From Hexactinellida sp. DTS-2022 (lineage: Eukaryota > Porifera > Hexactinellida), in assembly GCA_028753945.1 (NCBI GenBank), contig JAPNXP010000001.1, forward strand, positions 930,001-994,000: a stretch of DNA of 64,000 nt, given 5' to 3'. Shown piece by piece: positions 46,836-59,238 of the stretch. Under the pieces are notes generated by a model. That model saw only the letters and a list, made by a program, of their open reading frames with translations, was not told where the DNA came from and made no database searches. Made by a program: the position numbers and the translations under genes. Every line of letters starts with the position of its first letter. The stretch's first letter is position 1.

Positions 46836-47693
46836 TTTAGTTGCAGCTAATTATACCTAGTGCGAAATATGTAACTCAGTAACCTCGGTAAAACTATAAA
46901 TTTCGTATCTATTTATTAAGGAGGGGCATAAATTAAACTTCGTAGTGTAAGTGGTTTTTCTAGGGGGGGGGAGGGGGGGGGGCAAGTGCCCCCCTACAAC
47001 CCCCTATATGAAAAAACGCTTGCTGTTAGTTGGAGAGAACAAATCAGAGACAAGTGAGGCGTGCCGAGGTAACTGTGGACGCCTGGAGCAGGTAATCGCA
47101 GGTGTAGGAGTTTGCCGAGTTTCCAGTTGTACACACATATGAAGAAATGAGACCAGTTGTAGCTAACGAGAATAGAGGCTACCAATGAGAACTCAAACCT
47201 AATTTATGTTGCAGATAGTCTCAATCTTCTCGGAGACAGGCGAGTACATAAATTCTTTAACAAGTCAACATGAGACTTAATTAAGTGAACACAACTATTT
47301 GAATTAGTTTATCATCATAAGTAAGGTAGAATCTCACTGAAGTAGCCCTCTCAGAATAACCTTGATAATAAGTTATTTCTATTTGTCAGTCTACTTTGGA
47401 AGAAACGAGACTCTAAATTCCCTAACTAAAATCAATTATTAAAATTTGGAAACATTAATACTAGCAAAGAAGTGAGAACTAACGTGCCCAGATCCAGTGT
47501 AACTATATTTGTATCAGTATTTTGTTCTAACTCTCAATAATAAACAGTCAGAACCATATTATTTGAACTCACTAAACTATCATAGGTACTATTAATAAGG
47601 TCAGTGGTGTATAAAACTAATCACAAGTTTAGAATCATTGAACTCCTGCAATTTAATCTAGCCTTGATATAGCCTAACTTCATGTGATGTAAA
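46836..47693. other. Spacer between the SPFH-like gene and NUP50
   Basis: Contains G runs and an inverted G/C-rich stretch near 46960-47005 (probably the middle of a decayed hAT-like MITE), then AT-rich DNA with the NUP50 3' flank. No gene seen. Confidence 0.55.
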
Positions 47694-50600
47694 TCATTGT
47701 GTTTTCCGTTTTGCTTCGTCTAAAAGCGCATGCAATCTTGATGCAAGAGTTGGCGTTTTCACGCGAATCAAAAATGTGTCCATTTCTAAAACTTTATTTC
47801 CTTCAGAGCTACCATCCTGCTCACTTGTGTCGGTCTCTTGAATCGGACAAATTATGATCACTTCTTTATCCCTAGGCATACTGATAGGGGTTGCACTGTT
47901 GATTATTGTGTTAATAAGAATTTTAGCAAACGTTGTATTGTTTCTAACAAGTAACTGAGTTTTGTTCGATTCTGGATTATTCCTCACACGCAGAATACAG
48001 ATGCCTATATCTGCAAAGGACTCAGACCGCTTCAAATACAGTTTGCAGTTACAAGTGAATACCGTATTTTCTGTGTCCAGCTTGAGGGCCGGGGGGGAGT
48101 GGGACTTCTCTATTTCTGCCCTGTCATCATCCCCCTCATCTCCATCTGCTTCTAAAGAGACAGAGTTATAATACAAAGTTACATAACAACAGTGCTATTA
48201 AATGTAAATGTAGTAAATACAATAAGTAATGATATAACGATAGAGATACTCGTTCTAACTAGCTACATTATAACCTCGTTAGTACGAACACGGTTAATAC
48301 GAATTCTATTTCAGTCCCTTTCAAAGCCTTTTCAAAACAAATGACACCGGTTAATACGAATTCCGGATAAGGAGAACGCATTTATGCGGTCCCCTGGACC
48401 CTGGTGTTCGTACTAACGAGGTTCTACTATAATTAAGTTGGTATGTAGTACCTGGAGAAAGCGGTTTCTGTATGAAGGAGCCCAGCGAAGACTTAGGCAG
48501 GGAGAAGGCCGCGGAGCGGGGAGAGGAGAGATCGCTGAATGTGGGGGCGGAGGGGAATATGGGGAGAGGGCGGGGCGTGAAGCTGAAGGCAGAAGCGGTG
48601 GCGAGCGGCCTGACCCCGGGGATCGATAGGGAGAGAAGTGGCACAGCTGTCGATGAAGTGGCGGAAATAGCGGATGTAGTGGGAGCCTCTTGTCCACTCA
48701 GATCGTCTTTCTTAGCAGAAACCGGTTTCTGCAGAATCTCTAGACAGGACCCGGTCTTGAGGAGGGGCGGGTCCGACTTGGCGGCGCTGGAGGGAGGTGT
48801 CGGTAGCCGCGAGGGCTGGGGCGGCTTCGAGAGAGGATTGAATCTGAGGGGGCGGGACTCAGAGGGCGCGGCGGAGAAGAGCTTGGAGGGCTGAGTCGAG
48901 GGAGAAGAGAAGGAGTGGACCTGAGTGGAAGGTTTCGAGAAGAGGAGCCCTCGCAGGGGCTGAGAGGAAACAGATTTATCCGCGGTTTCAACGACAGGCG
49001 TGACTGTTGATATCTCCTGAGCGGGCCTGTAGGGGGTGTCGGTGTGGTTGTTGTTGTTGACAGGAGACGCAGAGGCGGTGGGAGAGGGGTGAGCCTCGCG
49101 GTTAAATTCCTTAAAGTACCGCTGATAGTCGCTAAAAATAGGCGTTAAATCACAAATAGGGTTCTTCAGAACCTGAGACGCGATCCACTTCGAAACAGCT
49201 GTGTTCAATCTCGAGATATTCCGAGAAAACGCGTCGTCAGGGCAATCAGTAATGCTGACGTCATCGCTGCATACGCTGTTAGCTTGGCTGGCCTTGTTCT
49301 CCTGGCTGCCGGCAGAATCCTGTGAGTAGTCTTCCATCATGCTAGACGTGGGTTTTGATGTGGGAGCCGCCTTGATGGAGAAGTCTTTGGTAGCACTTGT
49401 TTGTCCGGTCAGGAAGCCCTGAGAGAACAGTTTGAGCGGGGGAGACTAGAAAGAGAAATCATGAATGCGATTATTAGCATGCGTGGTAAAATTAGTTTGT
49501 AATGTATGACTTATAGAGCTTGCTTGTGTATTGATGTTGGATGTAATAATAGTATATTATAATTGTTCAGAAAAATTAAGAATGATACTTGATGCTATAT
49601 TTATAACAGTATTAAATAGCATACTTAACCATTTGGTATGGGACGTGTATGCACAGGCAGGAACCATAAACAATTTGGAAATGATTGTATTGTGAGCCAC
49701 GAAAATGGACAAACTTAATAATTCATATACAGTAGATGTCGGATATAAGCACACCGGTTATAAGAACATATCGGATATAAGCACACTATGTTGGAAAACG
49801 GTTGCCATATACCCTGTATAATTTATGTCGGTTATAAGAACATGCCGGTTATAAGCACCTTAAGTGCAGTTCCCGACGATGTGCTTATAACCGGCATCCA
49901 CTGTATAATGCAAATTAAATGTTGATTTCGCAGACTCTCCATTTCTGCCGAGATTAATTATATAATTGCTCCTTATCCATTGTCTACGTACGCTGTGATG
50001 GTATGACCCTTACAGGAGATACCATGGATGTAAAGAAGAGGGTCTTTTATCTATTTTTGAAGACTAAATTTCAGGAATGGTTGACTGTTATAGCAAAATG
50101 ATACAGTGGAGTTGCTTTATTAGCAACTCGGGTTTTGTGTTGCAAATATAGTTGCTAGGTGAAGTTGCTAATAAAGCAACTCCACTGTAATTGATTAATC
50201 AAATAATAGAACAATATTAGTGACAAGTCCAAAAAAGTACAGTTTATAAAAAGTTTCTGTAATAACCACTAATAGGTTTGATTCAAAACAGTAGTGTATT
50301 TAATTAACTCACACTCCCACATTCGGATCATATAAACATGGCTTTCAAAAAAGTATACGGATAGCACGATTGACTTTAGATTTGCTCTGATTTTTTGATG
50401 TATAATAATTCAATTTGTAAGATAGGGATACGAATAGAACTGACATTCATTGACACAACCACGAATTATATCATTGAAAACAGTCTGTTGAAATTATATT
50501 ATGATAAATTCTTAAGTTTATGTCATATCGCATTCAATCACAACATGTATAATAAGTGTAGAATTTACTTATACAGCGATCATCGGTTGCACCGAACATC

Positions 50601-52353
50601 GGCGTTTGTTTTAAATAACCTGGCTACTTTCTACAGATGGTATTTTTTAAAAACCTAAAAAAACAATCGGTAGAAAGTAGCCAGGTTTTTAATACAAACG
50701 CCGATGATCGGTGATACCGATGATCGCTGTATAAGTAAACTCTTAAGTGTATTTCAAGAGGTGATAGAATTATTGAATGGTAAATACAGTATACCAGAAA
50801 GTAATTATAATCATCCATATATGAAATGATTACAATAATAATGCCATACTAATTAGTCCATAATACTTGTAAATTTATAACAGCTAGATTCTAAATGGGT
50901 GATCAAGGTCCCTAACGTGAACTAATTCAGCAGGTGCTTGTTAATTATTCAAGGAAGATATTAGCATTTGTTTACATACCTCTTATCTCAGGAAAAAGAA
51001 GGCGGGTGGGTTGAATTAATTTGGGAATAAATTAAAAGCGATGAAATAACATTGAAATTGGTGATGAAATTCAAAATGTTATCGTTCTGTGTTAGCGTAA
51101 CAGCCAAGAATGCAATAGAAAGTACAGTTTATTTATTCAAATTATATCTTGTAGATGCAAGCGATAAAATCACCAGTCTCATGATTACCATTTGGTGAAT
51201 GCAAATGGTTATCTGAGATAACATTAGATCTAATAATGCCTTCATTAGAAGCGTGATTATGTAATAATCCATTAAGTTAAGGATTAGTTTTGAGGAAATT
51301 AGTAACATCTGCAATGATAGTATGTGGGTAGAGGAACTCACTTCAGATTCGACTTGTGTGCTTCCGCCCAGCTTAGCTCTCTTTAAACTAGAAATATAAA
51401 TATGTTTTCAAAATAAATTAGAAATTAATTAGTGTAACTAAATATTCAGCGTAAATCCATTATCAATAGTACAATATGTAAATAATTGATAACCCAGGTA
51501 ATTGAGGTAATAGCATCCCTTCACAAGGCGGAGATACTCAAATTGCGTAGGCCGTGGGGTTTTATTTGGCATTGATACACAGTAACTTTAGAGCATTTGT
51601 TGAATATTTGGGGAAATATATACAAACTTCCAATATAAATTAAGCATAAATTGGCAGCTGAAATAATGAATATTTTAAGAGATACCATGACTTTATAGAG
51701 GAAATCGAATCATCAAAATATCCAAGATATAAATTTCATTTGACAGTACAATTATAGCTTCATCATATCAAGATGTATTTTGTTTACACCAAATATATTT
51801 TCTAGATATGTATAAACATTTTTAATGGTATTTCTTTAGCCAAATGGATTATAAATCAATTAATTAAAATATCCAAAGTTAGGAAATGCTAAATATCAAT
51901 TTACATTCTCTCTTTCATAATCTTCTCCGACGCTATTGTGTCCAATATCTACAGAAATATATAATAAATACCGTATATACTCTAATAGTAGCCCCTATTC
52001 GAATAATCGCCTACCTCCAATAATAGCCCCCCCCCCAAATTAGCAAATACAAATTTACTACCGGTACCCTGAGTAAATTTATTTATAAAATATTAGTCGC
52101 AATACGATTATCAACCGACTATACTAAATAAATTGTATCAACATGTGATATTCTCGAAAAGTCACAAAGATTTTTGGTCAGAAAATGGCCTAAAACAATA
52201 ATCGCCTAGGCTACTATTCGAAATTCGAATAAATACGGTACTCAGTATGTTAACTAATAAGGCGAGATTGTAACTCACAGATTCAGGGCTTGCAGAGGTC
52301 TCCTGCTCCCCCCAATCATCCTTATTCAGCTGCTTGTCCGCTTGCCGTTTCAT
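47694..52353 (-). CDS. NUP50: Nucleoporin NUP50, 5 exons
   Basis: Nuclear-basket nucleoporin that binds importin-alpha and Ran and aids cargo release. Exons: 52279-52353, 51905-51948, 51342-51387, 48452-49445, 47694-48151, giving 538 residues in frame. The N-terminus MKRQADKQLNKDDWGE, continued across two small exons as IASEKIMKERILKRAKLGG, matches the importin-alpha-binding start of NUP50. The middle is Ser/Pro-rich with NUP50-type VSKWIASQVLKNPICDLTPIF and few FG dipeptides. The C-terminal Ran-binding domain (about the last 140 residues) includes CNCKLYLKRSESFADIG and LLVRNNTTFAKILINTII. The first three exons are tiny, so a naive start at 49340 would miss the localisation motif. MITEs sit in introns 1, 3 and 4. 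Confidence 0.94.
48267..48435. mobile_element. Pogo/Tigger-like MITE (AACCTCGTTAGTACGA ends), NUP50 intron 4
   Basis: Inverted ends AACCTCGTTAGTACGAACAC and GAACCTCGTTAGTACGAAC. It ends about 16 bp short of the exon 4 donor. A half copy lies at about 58318-58396. Confidence 0.8.
49730..49903. mobile_element. Pogo-like MITE (CAGTAGATGTCGGATATAAG ends)
   Basis: 174 bp, TA duplications. Internal repeats of GGTTATAAGAACAT/GCAC. An opposite-orientation copy lies at 58816-58972. Confidence 0.9.
50104..50187. mobile_element. Short palindromic MITE, 84 bp
   Basis: TA duplications; ends CAGTGGAGTTGCTTTATTAG inverted. Almost entirely a hairpin. Confidence 0.88.
50574..50729. mobile_element. Palindromic MITE, 156 bp
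   Basis: TA duplications; ends CAGCGATCATCGG inverted. Long hairpin through AACCTGGCTACTTTCTAC. Confidence 0.88.
51969..52240. mobile_element. MITE with ACCGTAT ends in NUP50 intron 1
   Basis: Opposite-orientation copy of the element at 33619-33888. It accounts for about 272 of the 330 intron bases. Confidence 0.88.
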
Positions 52354-53571
52354 GGCACTGGGATAATTTGCTAGGAGTTCTAATGGCACGTAATTGCCAA
52401 TGCAGATAATAATAAAATACTCTAGTGCACACAAATATCATAGAATAATTTCTATTTTATTGTTCTAGTTTGGTGAATAAAGTGCAGCAATTGTGTTCTT
52501 TCAATAGAGATCCAAATCAAGTGAACCTAACTTAACAACATGATGCAAACTATTTAGTAAACTATGATCAAAAGCTTTGTTCAGAATAATTATGCGGGTT
52601 CAAACTGAATGACCCTAACTACCTTACACGATTCAAAAGAATCAAATAAAATACTAAAAACAGGGAATTACTTGTTCTGAAAAAGACCTATGAATTTAGA
52701 TCCAATTTTATATCTGCTCAATCAATGGATTCAGAGATCTTATCTGCGTTAAGTACCACCTGTACAACATTAATCCACTTAGTTAAGTTAAAAGATCCCT
52801 ATATACATAAATACGTGATAAGGGTGCAGAAAATAGAATGGTATAATAGATTTGAATATCTTAACCTCATTCAGTGATAAGTCAAACAAAACCAAGAGGA
52901 AGAAAGTTGATCAATCACCTGGTGGTAAGTAATCTAATCTACATGTGTTAAGTTAGTTTAGTGTAAGACCTTAGGGGACGCCAATAAGTCTCTATGATTG
53001 GATAAAGCTTTGTATTCGAACATTTATTTAGAATGCAAGGATCGTGTATTACATAAAACGATTATTCTGAAGATCAGATTAAAAAGGATAATCTCAAAAG
53101 TTCCAATAAATTAAAAACCAAATTTGAAGAGTTCTAAAGAAATGAAGAACTCATATCAAATTATGTTAACAACTCAAATTAACAGACCAGACCATTAGTA
53201 GACAGAGAGGTAACTTACCTAAAATCAAGCTAAAGCAGAGTTAAATTAGGTAGCTCCTACCTACCCATTGTTACAGAGAATTACTTTAAAATATATTACC
53301 TTGATAATATAATCTATATCATCCTTATCGAAGCAATTTAATACCAGTATTATTTAAACAAGTTGCAGTCAGCGGCTACGCGCGCCTTTTTATCGCACGC
53401 ACATCCGGGTCTGTGCCCTTAGTAGTCCCTTACTTGATTTCAATCATATTCCAATTTCCAAATGCCGGTTGTATTTAAATAAAGTAGCACTTAACACTAT
53501 TATTGTACAGAGGGTACCCCAACCTCTTGAGGGGACATAGCGTGAGTTCATTAAAAAATTCTGACATATAA

Positions 53572-53594
53572 ATAAATAAATAAATAAATAAATA
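53572..53594. repeat. AAAT microsatellite
   Basis: About six AAAT units in tandem. Confidence 0.9.
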
Positions 53595-55604
53595 CTTAGA
53601 GTTGCGTGTTCGTATTTTACAGGTAACGGAAATAAGGTGTTTTTTTTTTTCCATTGAATAATTTTCTTGTCTTACATATTTATGATATTTTATAACTATA
53701 TATCCTATGGACCCCCGTCTCAAGGGACCAAAAACTGTGTTCATAATAGAGAGACTACATAATAAGCGAACCCAACTTAATAAAAACTATATTGTATAAC
53801 AAATCCTCCACTTTAATGAGCCGGAGTAAAGTGGGTTCTTCGGCAAAGGGTTCATTTTTTTATCATACTCATGTTTCGATATACTCAAATCAGTAAACCG
53901 AGTCACTTGCATTCAGTACAATGAAACAATGTGTTATTAGTGACTCACAATAATATCAACCTCTAATAACCAAATTAACTCTAGTTCATTATAGCTACCG
54001 AGACACGTTTTAATGTAGTCAAACCGTACAAATTATATTTTATAGAATAATAGAATACGATACTTTATGGGCTACAGTATTAGTATCTCTCACAATTGGA
54101 TCTTAAGATTGATAGAGCAATTATAAGAACTCTGTTAGAGTCAATAGTAATAAAATTTGCGAAGTCAAACGCTCTAAAGATACCATTTTGTAGGTATATG
54201 AGATTAATAAAAAGAACTCCTCAAAAAACAATAAAGAAACCAGAAATTCACCAATATGTCAGAAATAAGAATCAAGTAATCAGAATGACAATAATTATTG
54301 ATTCATATGAATTAACTTGGATTAGGGGACAGCAAAGATGTCTTCTTACATTTTAAAATATAAATCACAGTTTTCATCTCAGTTATACTAGAAAAAGCCG
54401 TAGTGAATAAAGTAATAGCAACTGTAATGGTCATGTACTAATATTGATGGTAAATTCATGTGTGCGTGAGGAGCTATTTTATTTCACTTGCGAGTCACAT
54501 AAAGCGCAGACTATCCATTAGTATGATTGTACAATTAAATGCAACACTATTAAAATCCTGCGGTTATCCCTGGAGTTAATTTAATTATTGATTAATTTAA
54601 AAAATTAAATTTACACTGCAGCTGCCTACTTACCCACATAGTATTTGGGTCTAACAAAAGTGAATGAGATAGCATTAAAATAATATAAAAGAAATTATCT
54701 GTAGAGCAGATTGGGAACTCGTTCAATCAAATATCGGCATATGATTGGCTGAAAAGATTGTGTAAACATTAAATGCCCGGTTCCAAATTAAGTCAAGGAA
54801 TAAATTTCCACTTTTACTTTGGCTTTAGGAGCTATCCAACCAACACCAGTCGATAATAGCATGTCTTGTTCAATAAGAACTGGTCTCGTGTTCGGTTGAG
54901 AAACATCAGTAAATTAACATTACTGTAATACTAAATAATGTCAAAACAGACAAATTCAAAAGATTTTCACACCTATGTAAATATTTGGTAATAATAAAAT
55001 GTAGGAATTACTTTTATATTGCCCAATATAATTTATAATGTAATATTAAGACACTGGGCAAGGTCATTTGTTACCATCTAAATTTCACCTTTGCAAAGCC
55101 GGGTTTGTTGTATTGAAAAGGTGTTGTTGGCCATGAAAGCCCTAAGTATACCACAATTTAATATGAATTAGTGATGAGAGGTTTTAACTATTTAGGCAAA
55201 TTATGCATTGCACTATTTTATGTTGATATATTGAGAGGTTTAAGAATCCAATGTGGGAGAAATAAGTTGAACAATAAACTAGACTCCATAGTATATTCAC
55301 TGATAAGAAACCTTCATTGGATGTCAACTTATGTCTTACGAAGCCGACGAGGTGAAAATGCTTAGATAAGCATATTATTTCTCTTGTACAGACTATATTG
55401 ATTAAGTGGATACTTGTAAGTTGTACAATCAGATTTAGAAAAAATTCAAAAATTAGACAAGCAAATGTAATATTGTGTATACTATGTACTTGCAATTGAA
55501 ATAAAACCATTGAACTTAGCTCTTCAATGTTTGTAGTAAATTCAAGTGTCTGCGAATTGGATTAGATTAACATTATTACGAGACATTTCTAATAATTACT
55601 AATT

Positions 55605-55840
55605 ACCGTATTTCCCCGAATAAGCGCCGGGTCAATAAAATGACATTGGCATGAAATAATTTATACACATTAGTTAATCACTGTAATGTAATTCCGTTGA
55701 TTTTGGCAACTTCGGTAGGTATACTGCTAACCATTAGATCCGACCTAAATATTATATTCTGTAGTTTTCACAAAATTTTCAGGATAATTTTTGCCCACGA
55801 AACAATAAGCGCCGGGGCGCTTATTCGGGGAAATACGGTA
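55605..55840. mobile_element. MITE with ACCGTATTTCCCCGAATAAG ends
   Basis: About 236 bp, inverted ends, opposite-orientation relative of 34956-35200. Confidence 0.87.
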
Positions 55841-56106
55841 ATCAGATTTGATCCAGCAAACAAGGACTTCCGTCTCCAAAACAATATCAAATGATAGTAT
55901 GTTCAATTGTTTACGTACTTCGGATAAATATACATAACCCATAACTGGTATGCATAATTCTATCCTGTCTAAAATATATTCTTCGAGAACAAACCCAATT
56001 GATGTGTGGTTTTGAGCACAATAACTAAAACTCAAAAGGTTACTAAAACTGTCATACAACACTACTATACTAACTCAGTTATCACCTATCATCAAACTAC
56101 CATCAC

Positions 56107-57927
56107 CTATTTCAGTTGCTCAAGCAGGCTACCCTTTGTTGATAGCAACTCCACCTCCTCTCTAGAGAGGGGACCTCCAGAATCTCGTTTGCGTTCAATG
56201 AGCGCTATCGTCGCCAGGTCGACTTTAACTCTGTTAAGCCTGGAGACGATTGGCGCGCCGCCAGGCTTCGCTAAGATGTTTTGTGGTGACGAGACGCCGT
56301 TACCGAGATTGGGCTGTGCTGCAGCAGATTGTAGCATTGAATGCCGCGGATTAGAATATTGAGGGAATGTCGCTGGTCCCTGAGCAGCTTGATGTTGTTG
56401 TTGTTGCGGTGGAAAAGTGGCGGCCTGACTGGAGATCTGCAACTGGTCCATCTGCGGGAGGACAGGCTGCATAGCGGCCGCCTGGTACGGATTCTGATTG
56501 TGAGCGGAGGGGTAGTGCGATTTTGGCGGCGATGAGGTTGTAGGCAAACCTCTCCCGCGACCCCTCCCAGGGGAGGACCCCCCGCCAGAGGTCACGACTG
56601 ACGACTGTTCGTACACAGGCGCGGGGATCATGTTCCCCTGAAAAGGAGGATACGGGTAGTGAATATTGTTAGAGTTGCATGAATGCATTGGCGGGTAAGG
56701 CTGTCCGGGCTGTGGCAAGGCATTGGGGGCCACATGCGGTGTCTGGTATAACTGAGGGGGGAGGGGCTGCTGCTGCTGAGGGAGATAGTAGTTGGGGAGA
56801 GGCGGCGCTGGGTTGGCAGGAGGCAGGTAGTGCAGCTGGGGCGCCTGGGGACTGTACACGTACTGCTGGGGGTTTGGGGGCGGGTAGAGCTGCGTGGGCT
56901 GAGGAGGGAGCGGCGCAGACATCGGGGGGCCGAGGTACTGCATCGGTTGGGGCTGTGGCGGATACAGTGGGGGGTAGACCATCTGCTGATTGCACACGGG
57001 GACCTGTGTATGAGGCTGCGGTACGTTTTGGTAGGAGACAAGAGGGTCAGTGACCTGAACCGGCTGAGAAGATTGAAAGAGATGTTCATGTGAAGATTTT
57101 GGAGGAAAGTAAGGTTGCGGCTGATAGTGAGGAGCGTTATTGAGTTGAAGTGGAGGAGATATGGGTTGTTGTTGTTGTTCAGGGAGCGGTTGGGGACTAG
57201 GTGTCGGCTGAGACATCTGGGCTGTCGGTCTCAATATGTCGTCTCTGCTGGGATAGGACTCGTCCTGGGGCAGAGTAGGGAAGTCCACTTCTCTAGCCAA
57301 AGACTCGGGAGATGGAGTAGCACGAGGTCTGACGATAGGAGAGAACTGTTCCTCCTCAAAACCTCTGCTTGGCAGCTGTCTGCCTCGAGACGCCCGCGAG
57401 TTCCTTCCGCCCCTCGGAGACACGGTTAGTCCCCCGGGAGGAAACCGACTGGGGGACTGCTTCCTGGACATCGGAGAGCAGCTCCCGTCGAACCTGGAAA
57501 TCGGGCGCGAGGCGGTGGGTCGGGGGAGGTTCGCTGGAGGAATGTATCTGAGCGGTTGGGGGTGGAGAACAGGGGGCGCGTCCTCGTCCTCGTCGTCCCA
57601 GTTCTCGGTCTCCCCTGGCCTCTCCCAGCTGGGGGGAGGGGGGATGTCCGTGCAGCCCTTGACATTGTGGCTGATTTCGTTCTTGCTTTGTTCAAACGCA
57701 ATCTCCATGTCTATCGCGGCCTTCGAATCACAAGTCTCCATGTGGTAGTGAAACTCGGGAGCGGGAACCACGTGTCGGGCGTTGAACGGACACGTTTTGT
57801 ACTCTCCATTCTTGTCGTATTGCTTTCTGCACTTGCTGATGTGGTAGGGAAGCTTTTTCGCAGCCACTCGGTGCACAGGGTCGTATGGACAGACGACCAG
57901 TTCTTCTGGGTCCTGTGTGGAAGACAT
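56107..57927 (-). CDS. GTSF1-like CHHC zinc-finger protein with long Pro/Gln tail
   Basis: Intronless, 606 residues from the ATG at 57927. Two CHHC zinc fingers in the first 70 residues have the spacing C-x5-H-x9-H-x3-C: CPYDPVHRVAAKKLPYHISK-C and CPFNARHVVPAPEFHYHMET-C. This tandem pair defines the GTSF1/Asterix group; GTSF1 binds tRNA and assists Piwi in transposon silencing. Between and after them come acidic and Pro-rich stretches, an RG-rich patch (GRGRGRGLPTT), then several hundred residues rich in Pro, Gln and Tyr. The C-terminus is a charged block (SRLNRVKVDLATIALIERKR). Vertebrate GTSF1 is only about 170 residues, so the long tail is unusual. Another CHHC protein is possible (the U11-48K finger is single). 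A piRNA role is by homology only. Confidence 0.8.
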   Translation of the reverse strand: MSSTQDPEELVVCPYDPVHRVAAKKLPYHISKCRKQYDKNGEYKTCPFNARHVVPAPEFHYHMETCDSKAAIDMEIAFEQSKNEISHNVKGCTDIPPPPSWERPGETENWDDEDEDAPPVLHPQPLRYIPPANLPRPTASRPISRFDGSCSPMSRKQSPSRFPPGGLTVSPRGGRNSRASRGRQLPSRGFEEEQFSPIVRPRATPSPESLAREVDFPTLPQDESYPSRDDILRPTAQMSQPTPSPQPLPEQQQQPISPPLQLNNAPHYQPQPYFPPKSSHEHLFQSSQPVQVTDPLVSYQNVPQPHTQVPVCNQQMVYPPLYPPQPQPMQYLGPPMSAPLPPQPTQLYPPPNPQQYVYSPQAPQLHYLPPANPAPPLPNYYLPQQQQPLPPQLYQTPHVAPNALPQPGQPYPPMHSCNSNNIHYPYPPFQGNMIPAPVYEQSSVVTSGGGSSPGRGRGRGLPTTSSPPKSHYPSAHNQNPYQAAAMQPVLPQMDQLQISSQAATFPPQQQQHQAAQGPATFPQYSNPRHSMLQSAAAQPNLGNGVSSPQNILAKPGGAPIVSRLNRVKVDLATIALIERKRDSGGPLSREEVELLSTKGSLLEQLK

Positions 57928-58815
57928 CTAGGATAGTAGGATACCTCTGAACACTGAATAGGAACTAATATGGTAACTGGAAGTAAAGTTGAATAGAAGG
58001 ATTTATTACGAAAATCTTGAACGAATTATAATTACGTAACTGAGTCAAATTTAATTGTGGTTTGGTAACAAAATACTTCTTATTAATATAAATTTAGTAA
58101 ATAAATAATTAACAGCTAATAGTTAATTAGCACTCTAGTATAGGTTTTGTTATAAAGTTTCAAAAGGAAATAATAGCTAATAGAAGTGTGGGAAGAAAAA
58201 TACAGTTTCTGATGGTTGGTTAGGATTGGGCAAAACTTTGACCATCTGTTAGTTAGATTTAATAGAAACTTCAGTATCATAATATCGTATTACACACGAG
58301 CAGTGAGTGTTCCAACTACAGTAGAACCTCGTTAGTACGAATACGGTTAATACGAACACTATTTCAGTCCCATTCAAAGACTTTTCAAAATTACCGTAGT
58401 AGTCTCCGAAAATATAAGAACCCTGCGTCTGATTGAAGTTTTATATTCAAATATGAATAAGAGGACCATCCACGAATGCCATAGATGGTCCGGGGGCAAA
58501 TAAGGGAGCTGCATGTAAGATTTTATAAATATCTAATATAATATTCTATAGTTGCCCCAGAGCCTCAATTTAGAACCACTCCAATATTTTCTATTCCATA
58601 TCGGTAATCCTGCGTTTTCAAATAAATAATATATTCAGTTCATAGGAAATTGACAGGTTGTAATAGCAGTTGAATAGAAAGCATACTCAAAAATAGATTT
58701 TATGCAAATTAATTCTCTATGTGTGCGTCAATATGTACATATAGTCACATTACACAAATTTGTAGTTGTAATAGGAATGTTTTACATTGTTTTAGGTCAA
58801 TATTAATAGACTATA

Positions 58816-58972
58816 CAGTGGATGCCGGTTATAAGCACATCGTCGGGAACTGCACTTAATGTTCTTATAAACGACATAAATTATATATGGTATATGGCAA
58901 CCGTTTTCCAACATAGTGTTCTTATATCCGATATGTTCTTATAACCGGTGTGCTTATATCCGACATCTACTG
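58816..58972. mobile_element. Pogo-like MITE, inverted copy of 49730-49903
   Basis: TA duplications; ends CAGTGGATGCCGGTTATAAG and CAGTAGATGTCGGATATAAG. Confidence 0.88.
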
Positions 58973-59238
58973 TACTATAATTAAGATATATTAGCCAAAT
59001 GGTCATAAATAGTCATTTTTGAAGAGGATAAATATTACCGAGTCTGAACTAAAAGAGTGTCAAGTGGAATCATATATTAATTCAGCTGTGCATTTGAGGA
59101 GCAGCGGAGGGATACCTTATCATAACTATTAACTTAACTTAACTTAATAATTGTTAATAAATAAATGAACTTATTAATAATGAATATTGACTCTTTGAAT
59201 GGATGTGCTAAAATTTAGTCGGAAGAATATTTCAATAT

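Larger units (their letters stand above)
49446..51341. other. NUP50 intron 3
   Basis: 1.9 kb, AT-rich, with three palindromic-ended MITEs (49730-49903, 50104-50187, 50574-50729). No gene seen. Confidence 0.8.
52354..56106. other. Gene-poor AT-rich region upstream of NUP50
   Basis: 3.75 kb. It includes GC-rich palindromes near 53367-53425, an AAAT microsatellite (53572-53594), a possible inverted-ended element around 53508-53730, a fragment of the CAGTCAGG MITE (about 53726-53790) and a MITE at 55605-55840. The frame at 54096-54356 (86 codons) has no recognisable domain. I see no convincing gene. Confidence 0.6.

Noticed and set aside
48351-48451. NUP50 frame continuing past exon 4 into RTSLVRTPGSRG
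   Set aside because: That tail is translated MITE sequence in the intron; a donor at 48451 joins in frame to the Ran-binding exon.
54096-54356. 86-codon frame in the gene-poor region
   Set aside because: Lys/Ile-rich translation of AT-rich DNA; nothing recognisable and no splice or promoter support.
57115-57936. Plus-strand frames opposite the GTSF1-like gene
   Set aside because: Shadows of the Pro/Gln-rich minus-strand coding sequence, which has clear CHHC fingers.
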